Positions 43,838-52,636 of a DNA stretch of 64,000 nucleotides are shown in pieces (position 1 is the stretch's first letter; each line of letters opens with the position of its first letter). Source of the stretch: Acidimicrobiaceae bacterium (lineage in GTDB: Bacteria; Actinomycetota; Acidimicrobiia; Acidimicrobiales; Bog-793); NCBI GenBank assembly GCA_025464005.1, contig JAODBO010000025.1, forward strand, positions 1 through 64,000. The letters are read 5' to 3'. Below the pieces are notes generated by a model, which saw nothing but the letters and a program-made list of their open reading frames with translations, made no database searches and had not been told where the DNA came from. The position numbers and the translations under genes are program-made.

Positions 43838-44493
43838 TCGGTGTCGTCGTCGTCGACGATCAGGCGCTCGTCCGCGCCGGTTTCGGAGTACTCGTCGACT
43901 CGTCACCCGACCTCGAGGTCCTGGGGGACGCCGCCGACGGGATCGAGGCCGTCCGTGTCGTGCGAGAGGTGCGACCAGATGTCGTCCTCATGGATATCCG
44001 CATGCCGGGAATGGACGGTATCGAAGCGACGAGGCAGATCGTCGGCACACCTGAAGGCGCGCAGACACGCGTGCTCATCCTCACCACGTTCGATCTCGAC
44101 GAGTACGTCTACGACGCTCTTCGGGCCGGAGCAAGCGGATTCCTCTTGAAGGACACACCGCCCGAGGACCTGCTCGATGCGATCAGGGTGATCGCTGCGG
44201 GAAACGCGCTCTTGGCGCCGAGCGTTACGAGGACACTGATCGCGGAGTTCGCCTCTCGTGCTGTCCCAGTCGCGACGAAAGCGGAGGTGCTCGAGGCAAT
44301 CACGCCTCGAGAGCGAGAGGTGCTCCTCCTCGTGTCGCGCGGGCGGACGAATGCCGAGATTGCCGATGAGCTCCATATGAGCGCCGCGACCGCGAAGACA
44401 CACGTGAGCAGGATCTTGGCAAAGCTCGGCGCCCGTGATCGCGCCCAACTCGTGGTGATCGCGTACGAGTCAGGGCTGGCTATGGTCCGCTGA
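43834..44493 (+). CDS. NarL-family response regulator
   Basis: A 219-residue regulator. Receiver domain with VVDDQALVRAGFGVLV, phosphoacceptor VVLMDIRMPGMDG (D54), and LKDTPPEDLLDAI. LuxR-type helix-turn-helix TPREREVLLLVSRGRTNAEI, ADELHMSAATAKTHVSRILA. Partner of the upstream histidine kinase through a four-base GTGA overlap. Its closest relative in the window is the regulator at 54.6-55.3 kb, which shares the ending LGARDRxQLVVxAYESGL. Confidence 0.93.
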   Translation: MIGVVVVDDQALVRAGFGVLVDSSPDLEVLGDAADGIEAVRVVREVRPDVVLMDIRMPGMDGIEATRQIVGTPEGAQTRVLILTTFDLDEYVYDALRAGASGFLLKDTPPEDLLDAIRVIAAGNALLAPSVTRTLIAEFASRAVPVATKAEVLEAITPREREVLLLVSRGRTNAEIADELHMSAATAKTHVSRILAKLGARDRAQLVVIAYESGLAMVR

Positions 44494-44698
44494 CCGACGA
44501 CGAGCTCGTAGACTCTTCTCGCGAATAGTTCGCGAGCCCAGCCCAGCGGAATGAGAAGTCAGCCGGGTTGAACTCGGTGAAGCTGAACACGACATTCGCG
44601 AGCAGCGGGACGCCAGTGACGATCATGATCACGGCAAACGCCGGGGCAGCCGCTAGCGCGGAGAACCGTCGATCGAAGGACCGTCGGAGCGCGTTCAT
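44480..44698 (-). pseudogene. N-terminal fragment of MalF-like ABC permease
   Basis: Minus strand from ATG 44698: MNALRRSFDRRFSALAAAPA, then FAVIMIVTGVPLLANVVFSF, TEFNPADFSFRWAGLANY. This is the start and first helix of a MalF-type sugar permease. After NY the frame runs into unrelated sequence and stops inside the 3' end of the response regulator gene. Only about 60 of 300 residues are left. Confidence 0.72.
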
Positions 44699-44842
44699 TC
44701 CACGTTTGGTCAACGCGACGCGACGACTTCCGAGTCTCACCGAATCCCCACCAGACCCCACGGCAATACGCGACCGCTGACCGCCGACCGATCAACTTGC
44801 CGGCTGGGTGGTCAACAGTAAACGCCGGGCCCAACATCGAGT

Positions 44843-44874
44843 GCACCTACCCCTTCAACGGGTGCCCCAGGTGC
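44843..44874. terminator. nested hairpin beside the GGDEF gene 3' end, possible terminator
   Basis: GCACCT (44843-44848) pairs with AGGTGC (44869-44874), and inside it ACCC (44849-44852) pairs with GGGT (44860-44863). It lies 11 bases past the stop of the minus-strand GGDEF gene. There is no U-run. Low confidence. Confidence 0.3.
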
Positions 44875-44884
44875 GCGCGCAGTC

Positions 44885-46057
44885 CTATGCGGTCGTCACC
44901 ACACGGTCACGGCCTAGACGCTTTGCGTCGTAGAGGGCGGCATCCGCCCTGGCGACGAGGTCCTCGGAGCTGTCGGAAGGGACCCAAAGGGCGATGCCGA
45001 CGGAGCAAGTCTGATCCTGAGGCGTCGCAGACCGGAACCGGTCGATCAGCCTCTCCGCCTCCTCGAGGGGGCATCCGGGGAGCAGGATGGCGAACTCCTC
45101 GCCCCCGTATCGCGCCAAGAAGTCCGTGACCCTCAAGGCGAGTCGCCACTGCACCGCAGCCCTTTTCAGCAGCGCGTCGCCAGCCGCGTGCCCGTACTGG
45201 TCGTTGAAGAGCTTGAAGTGGTCGAGATCTACCATGGCGAGGGCGAGAGGACTTCCGTCGCGCTGGGACCGAGCGACTGCCCGTCGAATCTCCTCGTCCC
45301 ACGAGCGCCGATTCGGCAGACCTGTGAGCGAGTCCGTCCTCGCCATAGCCTCCACCTGACCAAGCAACGCCTGTCGCTCCTCTTCGAGGCGCTTGCGGTC
45401 CGTGATATCCCTGGCGACCGCGTATTTCCGATGCTCGTCCGAGCGCGCACTCCATAGCAGCCACCGCCACGAGCCGTCCTTGGTGCTGTAGCGGTTCTCG
45501 AAGTTGACGACTTCGCCCGGACTCTCGTCAAGTGATTCGGCATGGACCAAGGTGGCGGCCAGGTCGTCGGGATGAATGAACTCGCGGAACGGCCGTGACA
45601 TCAGCTCCTCACGCGACCAGCCCAGGCACTGCTCCCACCGGACGCTCAGACGTGTGAAATAGCCGTCGAGGCTTGCCTCTACCAGCATGTCGTTCGACAT
45701 CTCAAACCAGCGCGAGTCCTCCGCCCCGATCCGGGACCGTTGGCCCGAGAAATAGCCAGTTGAACCTCCGACGACGAGGAATGCCAAGGCATGCGTCGCG
45801 TAGCCGATCGCGTTCACGTCGGCGCTCTTGCTGAGGGCCCAGGCGGCGAACAGCGCCAGCGCAGCACCTGCACCGGCAATCCCTCCCCGCAGCCCATCGG
45901 ACGCCGATAGGAGTGCGACGGGGAGCACGAAGAGCAGCGGGAGCCCCTCGGAGTCGCTGCCACGCGCATAGAAGCAGAGAGCAGTCACTGTGGCGAACAG
46001 CACGACCGCCAGGAGCCGCACCGTCCTGCGGTCGCGAAAACCTTTCGGAATCACCAT
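44885..46057 (-). CDS. membrane PAS-GGDEF diguanylate cyclase
   Basis: A 390-residue c-di-GMP synthase. Residues 10-105 hold four hydrophobic segments (TVRLLAVVLFATVTALCFYA, LPLLFVLPVALLSASDGLRG). A PAS domain follows (ASLDGYFTRLSVRWEQCLGW, HPDDLAATLVHAESL), then a GGDEF domain with DSLTGLPNRRSWDEEIRRAV, MVDLDHFKLFNDQYGHAAGD, and the active-site motif RYGGEEFAILLPG (GGEEF). No inhibitory RxxD I-site is obvious. Expected product: c-di-GMP in response to a PAS ligand. Confidence 0.93.
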   Translation of the reverse strand: MVIPKGFRDRRTVRLLAVVLFATVTALCFYARGSDSEGLPLLFVLPVALLSASDGLRGGIAGAGAALALFAAWALSKSADVNAIGYATHALAFLVVGGSTGYFSGQRSRIGAEDSRWFEMSNDMLVEASLDGYFTRLSVRWEQCLGWSREELMSRPFREFIHPDDLAATLVHAESLDESPGEVVNFENRYSTKDGSWRWLLWSARSDEHRKYAVARDITDRKRLEEERQALLGQVEAMARTDSLTGLPNRRSWDEEIRRAVARSQRDGSPLALAMVDLDHFKLFNDQYGHAAGDALLKRAAVQWRLALRVTDFLARYGGEEFAILLPGCPLEEAERLIDRFRSATPQDQTCSVGIALWVPSDSSEDLVARADAALYDAKRLGRDRVVTTA

Positions 46058-46420
46058 GCTCAGATCCGGCCCTGTTCCCTCGTCGTTCCAGATTCTAGAT
46101 AACGGTCGACCGTCGTATCGGTTGAATCGCGGGCTCTGAGCTCCTGGGCGCTACTGACGGGAGCTCGGCGCGCTCGCGACCGCGACCGCCGGCGCGCCGG
46201 CGCTCTCGGGCGGTGGTCGGCACCTTCCCGGCTACGTCGCCGTCATCGGCTGGCTTCGCAGTAGCGCGCAGAGCCGAGGCCTCGCTGTGCTCGCCAGCAG
46301 TCCCACTGGGATCCTCCTCATCGTCCTCGTCGGCTTGCCTCTTGCGGCGGCCCGCGGCTGGCTGTTCGTCGGGCGTCAGCCCACCCCCATGGCTCGTCAG
46401 TCAGTCGAGTAGTCCGCCCG

Positions 46421-46459
46421 GCTCGAGCTCGAGCTCGAGCTCGAGCTCGAGCTCGAGCT
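46421..46459. repeat. hexanucleotide GCTCGA tandem array
   Basis: GCTCGA is repeated six and a half times without mismatch (46421-46459). Since each unit pair is self-complementary (CTCGAG, GAGCTC), the whole array is a palindrome able to form a cruciform or slip during replication. It lies about 50 bases before the start of the polymerase gene at 46508. The remaining bases of 46058-46420 encode no gene I can support. Confidence 0.9.
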
Positions 46460-46507
46460 GGCATCCGTCTCGCCCCATCCCCCATCACGCTTGCCGACGG
46501 CAGAGAG

Positions 46508-47545
46508 GTGGCCTTCCAGGTAGAGTCAGGACCGGTGTCCGGCGAGAACGAACGGATCGTAGAGATCGCTGGCCGAGAGGTAACGATCTCGAGCCCCGAC
46601 AAGATATTCTTTCCCGAGCTGGAAGCTACGAAGTTCGACCTGGTCTCGTACTATCTGCGCGTCGCGGAGGCGTTGCTCAACACCGCCGGTGGCCGTCCCG
46701 CCATGCTGCAACGCTTTCCCAACGGCGCTACCGGTACGTCGTTCTTCCAAAAGCGAGTGCCCTCCGGAGCGCCATCGTGGCTGGAGACAACGACCGTTGC
46801 GACTCCCAACGGGACGTCCTCGAACGCGCTGGTAGTGGCGGATATCGCGCATGTCGCGTGGGCCGTCAATCTAGGGTGTCTCGGTCTGCACCTGTGGCCG
46901 TACCTTGCCGCCGTCCCTGCGTTCGCCGACGAGCTCCGGATCGACCTGGACCCTCAACCAGGCGTCGGGTTCGACGAGGTGCGCACGACGGCCTTTCACT
47001 GCCGCGACCTTCTCGCCGAGCTCGGGCTGGTCGGCTACCCGAAGACGACGGGCAACAGAGGCCTCCACATCTACCTCCGCCTGGAGGCTCAGTGGGACTC
47101 CACGGCCGTGCGCGCCGCCGCGGTGGCGATTGCGAGAGAGCTGGAACGCCGCTATCCAGCACTCGTCACCGCCAATTGGTGGAAGGAGGAGCGAGGAAGG
47201 CGAGTGTTCGTCGACTTCAATCAGAACGCCCCGCACAAGACCGTCTTCGGAGCATGGTTCGCGCGGCCGAGGACCGGGGGGCAGGTTTCGACCCCACTCT
47301 CGTGGGAACAGGTGGCCGACGTCGTTCCCGACGACCTGACCATTCGAAGCGTGCCGGACCTGCTGCTGCGGCGAGGAGACCCATGGTCGGGAATCGGCAT
47401 CGAGCCGCAATCGCTCCAGCCCTTGCTCGACCTTGCACAACGCGACAAAGATACTGGGCTCCACGATGCCCCCTGGCCGCCCGAGTACCCGAAAGGCGCC
47501 GACGAGCCGAAGCGGGTCGCGCCCAGCCGCGCGAAGAGGACCTAG
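46508..47545 (+). CDS. LigD-like DNA polymerase domain protein (second copy)
   Basis: A 345-residue NHEJ-type primase-polymerase of the LigD/PolD group: ISSPDKIFFPELEATKFDLV, RPAMLQRFPNGATGTSFFQK, RIDLDPQPGVGFDEV (catalytic DxD), GYPKTTGNRGLHIYLRLEAQ and VFVDFNQNAPHKTVFGAW. It differs from the 5.7 kb polymerase by a shorter middle loop and a longer C-terminus. GTG 46508 has GAGAG just upstream; GTG 46535 is possible. It is the first gene of a three-gene unit with a PHP protein and an ATP-dependent ligase. Confidence 0.88.
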   Translation: MAFQVESGPVSGENERIVEIAGREVTISSPDKIFFPELEATKFDLVSYYLRVAEALLNTAGGRPAMLQRFPNGATGTSFFQKRVPSGAPSWLETTTVATPNGTSSNALVVADIAHVAWAVNLGCLGLHLWPYLAAVPAFADELRIDLDPQPGVGFDEVRTTAFHCRDLLAELGLVGYPKTTGNRGLHIYLRLEAQWDSTAVRAAAVAIARELERRYPALVTANWWKEERGRRVFVDFNQNAPHKTVFGAWFARPRTGGQVSTPLSWEQVADVVPDDLTIRSVPDLLLRRGDPWSGIGIEPQSLQPLLDLAQRDKDTGLHDAPWPPEYPKGADEPKRVAPSRAKRT

Positions 47546-47549
47546 CCCG

Positions 47550-48569
47550 GTGGACCCCATCTCCGCCCTCCGGCGAATCTCGTATCTCCTGGAGCGAGAG
47601 GGCGCTGATACCTACAAGGTCCGCGCCTTTCGCAACGCCGCTCTCGCGTTGGGACCAATCACCGAGCCGGAGCTGAGACGGCTGGCCACGGCCGGGCGCC
47701 TTCTGAGCATTCCGGGCGTGGGAAAGTCGACAGCACTCGTCATAGGTGAGGCGCTGACGGGCGAAATTCCTGCTTACCTGGCGAAGCTCGAGACAACGCC
47801 ACCAGCCATGGAGCTCGACGCGCCGGTGCGGGCATTGCTGGACCAACTCCAAGGTGACTGTCACTCCCACTCCGACTGGTCCGACGGGGGCAGCCCTATC
47901 CGGGAGATGGCCGAGGCGGCAAGAGACCTCGGCCACAGCTATCTCGTCCTCACCGACCACAGCGCACGCTTGACGGTGGCGCACGGGCTCGACGCAGCGC
48001 GGCTGCGAGACCAGCTCGCCGTGGTCGGCTCGTTAAACGACGAGCTGGCCCCGTTTCGGATCCTCACCGGGATCGAGGTGGACATCCTCGACGATGGAGC
48101 CCTCGACCAAGACGAAGATCTGCTCGCCGACCTCGACGTCGTCGTAGCCAGCGTCCACTCCAAGCTCCGGATGGACGCACCGTCCATGACCAAGCGCATG
48201 GTCGCCGCAGTCGAGAACCCGCACACCGACATCCTCGGACACTGCACCGGTCGGCTCATCACGGGAAAAGGACGTCCGCAGTCCGCCTTCGATGCCGAAG
48301 CCGTCTTCGCCGCCTGCGCGCGCACCGGGACGGCGGTGGAGATCAACTCCCGTCCCGAGCGACAAGATCCCCCCGAAGACCTTTTGCGCCTGGCCATCGA
48401 GCTAGGTTGCCTTGTCTCCATCGACACCGATGCACACGCTCCCGGGCAGCTCGAGTGGCTCGGTCGGGGATGCGCCAACGCCATTCGCGCCGACGTCCCC
48501 GAGGATCGCATGGTCAATCGAGGTTCCACCGACGATCTGCTTGCCTGGACGGCCGCTCACGCAGCCTGA
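47550..48569 (+). CDS. HhH-PHP phosphoesterase (PolX-like without polymerase domain)
   Basis: A 339-residue protein. Residues 1-85 form a helix-hairpin-helix unit (LEREGADTYKVRAFRNAALA, LLSIPGVGKSTALVIGEALT), which binds DNA. Residues 100-339 form a PHP domain with its metal set: H105 and H107 in DCHSHSDWSDG, D136 and H137 in LTDHS, E176 in GIEVDIL, H203 in ASVHSK, H231 in DILGHCTGR, and D294 and H296 in DTDAHAPGQLEWL. Bacterial PolX has this HhH-PHP tail but also a polymerase-beta head; here that head is absent. PHP domains act as 3'-5' exonucleases or 3'-phosphoesterases. GTG 47550 lies four bases past the stop of the polymerase gene. Confidence 0.9.
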   Translation: MDPISALRRISYLLEREGADTYKVRAFRNAALALGPITEPELRRLATAGRLLSIPGVGKSTALVIGEALTGEIPAYLAKLETTPPAMELDAPVRALLDQLQGDCHSHSDWSDGGSPIREMAEAARDLGHSYLVLTDHSARLTVAHGLDAARLRDQLAVVGSLNDELAPFRILTGIEVDILDDGALDQDEDLLADLDVVVASVHSKLRMDAPSMTKRMVAAVENPHTDILGHCTGRLITGKGRPQSAFDAEAVFAACARTGTAVEINSRPERQDPPEDLLRLAIELGCLVSIDTDAHAPGQLEWLGRGCANAIRADVPEDRMVNRGSTDDLLAWTAAHAA

Positions 48570-48601
48570 GCGTCGCGGCAGATCCTGGGTACGATTGGCG
48601 G

Positions 48602-49663
48602 GTGGTTCTTCCCGTACGTCCGCCGGTGTCGCCGATGCTCGCGAAGCTCACGCGGGAGCTCCCACGGGCCGAAGGCATGTTCTACGAACCGAAGTGGGAT
48701 GGCTTCCGGTCCATCGTCTTTCGCGACGGTGACGACGTCGAGCTGGGCAGCCGCAACGAGAAGCCGCTCACTCGGTACTTCCCCGAGCTCATCGCGCCCC
48801 TCAGGCGTGATCTCCCCGATCGCTGCGTCCTCGACGGAGAGATCGTGATCGCCGGACCTTCGGGCTTGGACTTCGACGCCTTGTCCCAACGGATCCACCC
48901 GGCGGAGTCCCGGATCAATCTTCTCGCCTCGACCACGCCCGCGTCCTTCGTGGCCTTCGACATCCTCGCAGTGGGTGACCGCAATCTCTGCGACGCCCCT
49001 TACGCCGAACGACGCAAGTTGCTCGAGGAGGTGCTCAGCGCCGCGACCGCGCCGGTGCACGTGACGCCGGTGACGGAGAATCCAGACGTGGCCAATGACT
49101 GGTTCTCCCGGTTCGAGGGAGCGGGCCTCGACGGCGTCGTGGCCAAGCCGGGTGACCTTCCGTATCTTCAGGACAAAAGAGTGATGCTCAAGGTCAAGCA
49201 CGAGCGCACGGCCGACTGTGTGGTGGCGGGCTTTCGATGGCACAAGGACGGAGGCGTCGTCGGATCGCTCTTACTCGGCCTCTACGACGACGAGCACGTC
49301 TTGCACCATGTCGGCGTGGCATCGGGATTCACTGGGATCCGGCGAAGGGAGCTCGTACAAGAGCTGGAGCCCTTCCGGGCCGATGCCCTCGAGGGCCATC
49401 CCTGGTTGAACGCGGCCACCGAGTCCAGTCGGGTCCCGGGGGGCACCAGTCGGTGGAGCGCGGGCAAGGACATGAGCTGGGAGCCCGTGCGGCCCGAGCT
49501 CGTATGCGAGGTCGCCTACGACCACCTGCAAGAGCAACGCTTCCGCCACGGCACGTCGTTTCGACGGTGGCGCCCGGACCGGGAGCCCTCGTCCTGCACC
49601 TACGCCCAGCTCGACGCTCCGGTGCCGACCGAGCTTTCCCACGTCTTCGACGCGCTCGGCTAG
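48602..49663 (+). CDS. ATP-dependent DNA ligase (LigC-type)
   Basis: A 353-residue ligase without LigD extra domains. Motif I is FYEPKWDGFRSIVF (adenylated K31), motif III FVAFDIL, motif IV LDGVVAK, motif V MLKVKHERTADCVVAGF. The OB-fold ends with SVRR-free tail FRHGTSFRRWRPDREPSS. This compact form matches mycobacterial LigC, which works in a backup end-joining and in base-excision repair. GTG 48602 begins VVLPVRPPVSPMLA, the usual start, 32 bases after the PHP gene. The polymerase, PHP and ligase genes are likely one transcript. Confidence 0.92.
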   Translation: MVLPVRPPVSPMLAKLTRELPRAEGMFYEPKWDGFRSIVFRDGDDVELGSRNEKPLTRYFPELIAPLRRDLPDRCVLDGEIVIAGPSGLDFDALSQRIHPAESRINLLASTTPASFVAFDILAVGDRNLCDAPYAERRKLLEEVLSAATAPVHVTPVTENPDVANDWFSRFEGAGLDGVVAKPGDLPYLQDKRVMLKVKHERTADCVVAGFRWHKDGGVVGSLLLGLYDDEHVLHHVGVASGFTGIRRRELVQELEPFRADALEGHPWLNAATESSRVPGGTSRWSAGKDMSWEPVRPELVCEVAYDHLQEQRFRHGTSFRRWRPDREPSSCTYAQLDAPVPTELSHVFDALG

Positions 49664-49673
49664 TAGCGAGACC

Positions 49674-50273
49674 TCATCCCGCCTGCGAGCTGACGCCCAT
49701 CTCCGAGGCTTCGTATGTGCCGAGCATGCGCCGCACCGCGTCGACCACCGTGCGTCTGCGCCGTACGCGATCGGCTGGGGCATCGGCACCGAGCTCAGGG
49801 GTCATGGACGCCCAGGAGCCGGCGACCGACAACACGAGGTTGAGAAGCTCGGCGGGAGCGAAATGGTCCGTAACGACGCCGGCCCTCTGCGCGTCGCCGA
49901 TCTTGTCGAGCTTCGTCCGGTTGGCCGATATCACGGCTCGTAGGGATGCTCCCTCTGGTCGCTCCAGCCGGTACCAGGTGGCCAGGCGAAGGGTGGACGG
50001 GGTGGCCTCGTAGTAATCGAAGAGCCGGCCGGCGTAGGCGGGCAGGTCGGCGGCGTCGAAGGGAACCTGGTCGAGGACATCGGTGACCCGGGTACTGAAG
50101 GCGGCCTCGAACAGCTGATCCTTGTTGCCGTAGTAGGCGTAGATCATTGCCTTGTTGGACCTGGCCGCCTCCGCAATCCGATCCACCCGGGCGCCGGCTA
50201 TGCCGCGCGCCGCGAACTCGTCGGTCGCCGCCTCGAGCAGTCGTCGTCGGGTGCCATCCGCATCTCGCGCCAC
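49674..50273 (-). CDS. TetR-family transcriptional regulator
   Basis: A 199-residue regulator: RRRLLEAATDEFAARGIAGA, VDRIAEAARSNKAMIYAYYG (helix-turn-helix), NKDQLFEAAFSTRV. The C-terminal domain is of the AefR/YttP-like kind with a LATWYRLERPEG segment and a ligand-binding helical core. It precedes nothing on its strand, and its target may be the neighbouring FUSC gene, 38 bases upstream on the same strand. Confidence 0.9.
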   Translation of the reverse strand: MARDADGTRRRLLEAATDEFAARGIAGARVDRIAEAARSNKAMIYAYYGNKDQLFEAAFSTRVTDVLDQVPFDAADLPAYAGRLFDYYEATPSTLRLATWYRLERPEGASLRAVISANRTKLDKIGDAQRAGVVTDHFAPAELLNLVLSVAGSWASMTPELGADAPADRVRRRRTVVDAVRRMLGTYEASEMGVSSQAG

Positions 50274-50311
50274 GCCATCACGTTAGCAACTGACTGGTCA
50301 CTTGAGAGAGG

Positions 50312-52636
50312 CTAGACGCCGACGGTGTCGTAGTCGGTGACCCGCAGCCCCATGATCTCGGCCAAGCGCGCCATCACGCCGTCGATGAGCTTGAAGTCAC
50401 GGATCGCGAGCTGGCTTCCGTCCACGACGCCAGACCTCTCCTCGAGACGGCGCTCGGCGCGGTCGAAGAGTGCCGCGCAGCGCGTGTAGACCACGTCGCG
50501 CGGCCCGTTGACGGCGCCGACGACAACCTCCAGCGATTCGTGGAGGGTCGCTCCGGCTCGCTCGATGTCGTGTCGCGTATCGACGTCGAGCAGCCCAGTC
50601 GCCTGGATGTCCGTGACTAGGTTTCGGCTGTAGTGGCGCGAGGCCGAGGCGAGGCGCAGCACCTGAGAGATAGCCGGGTCGAAGCGACCGAGGAGATTAC
50701 GACGTAGCGGCCGTGCCGTCGCGACGACCGCCTGGTAGCAAGCATCGACGGCTCGGGCGTCGGCCCGCAGAAGAATGTCTTGCGCATCATGTCCCCCGAG
50801 GAGCTCGCTTCGGGCGTCGTCGACCAGCTGCTCGACCGCCTGGACGTGATCTCGTAGCGCGACGCGCAAGACGCGGCGCGTACGCAGTGGGAGAACCAGC
50901 ATGACGACGGCGATGGCAACGGCCGCTCCGAGGGCAGTCTCCTCGAGGCGAAGGACGAGGAGCGAATTCGAGAACTCGCCGAGCTGCATGTACAGCTGCG
51001 ACACGGTCACAGTGATGCCGATGACCATGAACGCGTAGCTGATTCGCACCAAGTAGAGGCCGAGGAACAACGAGAACAAGATCACGGCGATGGACCAGTA
51101 AGTGTGGTGGCCGACAGCGTCGACGACAAGCGAGCCCACGCCGATCCCCACGACCGTCCCGACGACCCGGACCAGCGCTTTTCGGGCCTGTTCTGCGGAG
51201 TTATTAACCCCCATGAACGTGACGAACGCAGCGATCACGGCCCAGTAGAAGCGTCGGCCGGACACGACGTCGCCGAGGGCGATGGCGGCGCCGACTGCGA
51301 TGCCCATCTGTATCGCGGTGCGTGTGTACGGGGCAAGGCGGATCCGGTCGCCGCGACGGGTGCCGCTCTCCCGAGAGGCCGCCGCGCTTACCTGCGTCGA
51401 GCCGGGCAACCACCCGCCGAAGAGCACGACCGACGGCTGAAAATCCCCACTGGCACCCTCGGTCGAACCGATGGCCAACCATTCGGTCATCGCATCTGTG
51501 AGGGCGAGGACCGAGGTGGCGAAGCGGTGCGGGACAACGATGGCGGCGCGGTCCTCGCCTGCCAGGACAGATCCCGACCGGCGAAGCAGCTCGATCAAAC
51601 TGGTGGCATGCGCCCGGGCCCCGTCGACGTCCTCTCGGGCAATGGCCACCAAGGTCAGGCGCGCCTTGGCACGCTGGTCATCTGGGAGGTCGAGGCGCGC
51701 CATCGCCTGTGCGAAACGGGCGATGTTGGTGAGTGCGAGCTCGAGGTCGAAGAGCCGTTGATGGAGCAGCTGGGCCGAGGTTCCCTCGCCGAGGGCATTC
51801 GGATCGCCGAGCTGAGCGTCGATCATGAGGGCGGCCTCGTTGAGCCGGACGAGCTGATGCTGCAGGCGACGGACCTCACGCTCGCCGTGCTCCGGGTCAT
51901 CGAACAGCTCAACTGCCGAGGCCGCCACCTTGCGGGCACGGGCCGCATAGGAGCGCTGGGTGCGCTCGAGGGCCTGAGCTTGCCGGGGGTAGAAGAAGAC
52001 GAAGCGGACGAGGATCGCGCCGACGACGCCCACGCCTATCTCGGCCGTGAGCCAGCCGAGCGCGTCGATCGTGACGGCGCCATGAAGGAAGAAACCGAAG
52101 AAGTCGCCCATGAACAACAGCATCCCGGCGATGAACCCACGGGGCCCGAAACGCCGACAGTAGGTACCGAGCGCCAGGAGCACCGCAAGGGAGACCAGCG
52201 CGAGGACCCGCTGATCGCCGAGCGCGATCCCGAGCGCGAGCGCGGGGACCATGGCAACTGGAAGCAAGATCACGGTGACCAGCTGGCCCCGAGCAGTCGG
52301 GTCCACGACGGCGAAGGTCGAGATCATCGCGACAATCGCGCCGAGCACCATCGCGATGACCACGTACTCGTGGTTGACGATCGCCACCCTCGCTGCTGCT
52401 GCTCCCGCCAACTCGGTACCGTGAGTATGAGCCTGCAGAGCATGGGTGAAGTGGACGAAGAGCCACTCCGCCTCCAGGACCAGCCCGATCGTGAGCATCG
52501 TGTGGAGCGCGGCGCGAAACCGATTGAGCCCCGGGTCGGAGCCCAGGAAGCGGTCGACCCACGCGCGTCGAAGCCGAGCCGAGCCGGTCTGAGGCACGAC
52601 CTCCGAGGCCGACGGTCGCGACTGAACGATGCTCAA
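50312..52636 (-). CDS. FUSC/aromatic acid exporter-like membrane protein
   Basis: About 774 residues. Two membrane blocks of five to six helices each (residues 40-200: ALHTMLTIGLVLEAEWLFVH, YVVIAMVLGAIVAMISTFAV; and 415-570: FYWAVIAAFVTFMGVNNSAE, YWSIAVILFSLFLGLYLVRI) flank cytoplasmic helical domains. This matches FUSC/YccS/AaeB-type transporters, which export aromatic or fusaric acids. TTG 52636 is chosen because it overlaps the upstream regulator stop as TTGA and begins LSIVQSRPSASEVV. The long frame beyond is not protein-like. Confidence 0.85.
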   Translation of the reverse strand: MSIVQSRPSASEVVPQTGSARLRRAWVDRFLGSDPGLNRFRAALHTMLTIGLVLEAEWLFVHFTHALQAHTHGTELAGAAAARVAIVNHEYVVIAMVLGAIVAMISTFAVVDPTARGQLVTVILLPVAMVPALALGIALGDQRVLALVSLAVLLALGTYCRRFGPRGFIAGMLLFMGDFFGFFLHGAVTIDALGWLTAEIGVGVVGAILVRFVFFYPRQAQALERTQRSYAARARKVAASAVELFDDPEHGEREVRRLQHQLVRLNEAALMIDAQLGDPNALGEGTSAQLLHQRLFDLELALTNIARFAQAMARLDLPDDQRAKARLTLVAIAREDVDGARAHATSLIELLRRSGSVLAGEDRAAIVVPHRFATSVLALTDAMTEWLAIGSTEGASGDFQPSVVLFGGWLPGSTQVSAAASRESGTRRGDRIRLAPYTRTAIQMGIAVGAAIALGDVVSGRRFYWAVIAAFVTFMGVNNSAEQARKALVRVVGTVVGIGVGSLVVDAVGHHTYWSIAVILFSLFLGLYLVRISYAFMVIGITVTVSQLYMQLGEFSNSLLVLRLEETALGAAVAIAVVMLVLPLRTRRVLRVALRDHVQAVEQLVDDARSELLGGHDAQDILLRADARAVDACYQAVVATARPLRRNLLGRFDPAISQVLRLASASRHYSRNLVTDIQATGLLDVDTRHDIERAGATLHESLEVVVGAVNGPRDVVYTRCAALFDRAERRLEERSGVVDGSQLAIRDFKLIDGVMARLAEIMGLRVTDYDTVGV

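Noticed and set aside
46210-46412. A plus-strand frame with a hydrophobic stretch (GILLIVLVGLPLAAARG) possibly from a membrane protein or a LacI-like YVAVIGW piece
   Set aside because: No family match could be made by eye and the composition is biased, so I list it as non-coding.
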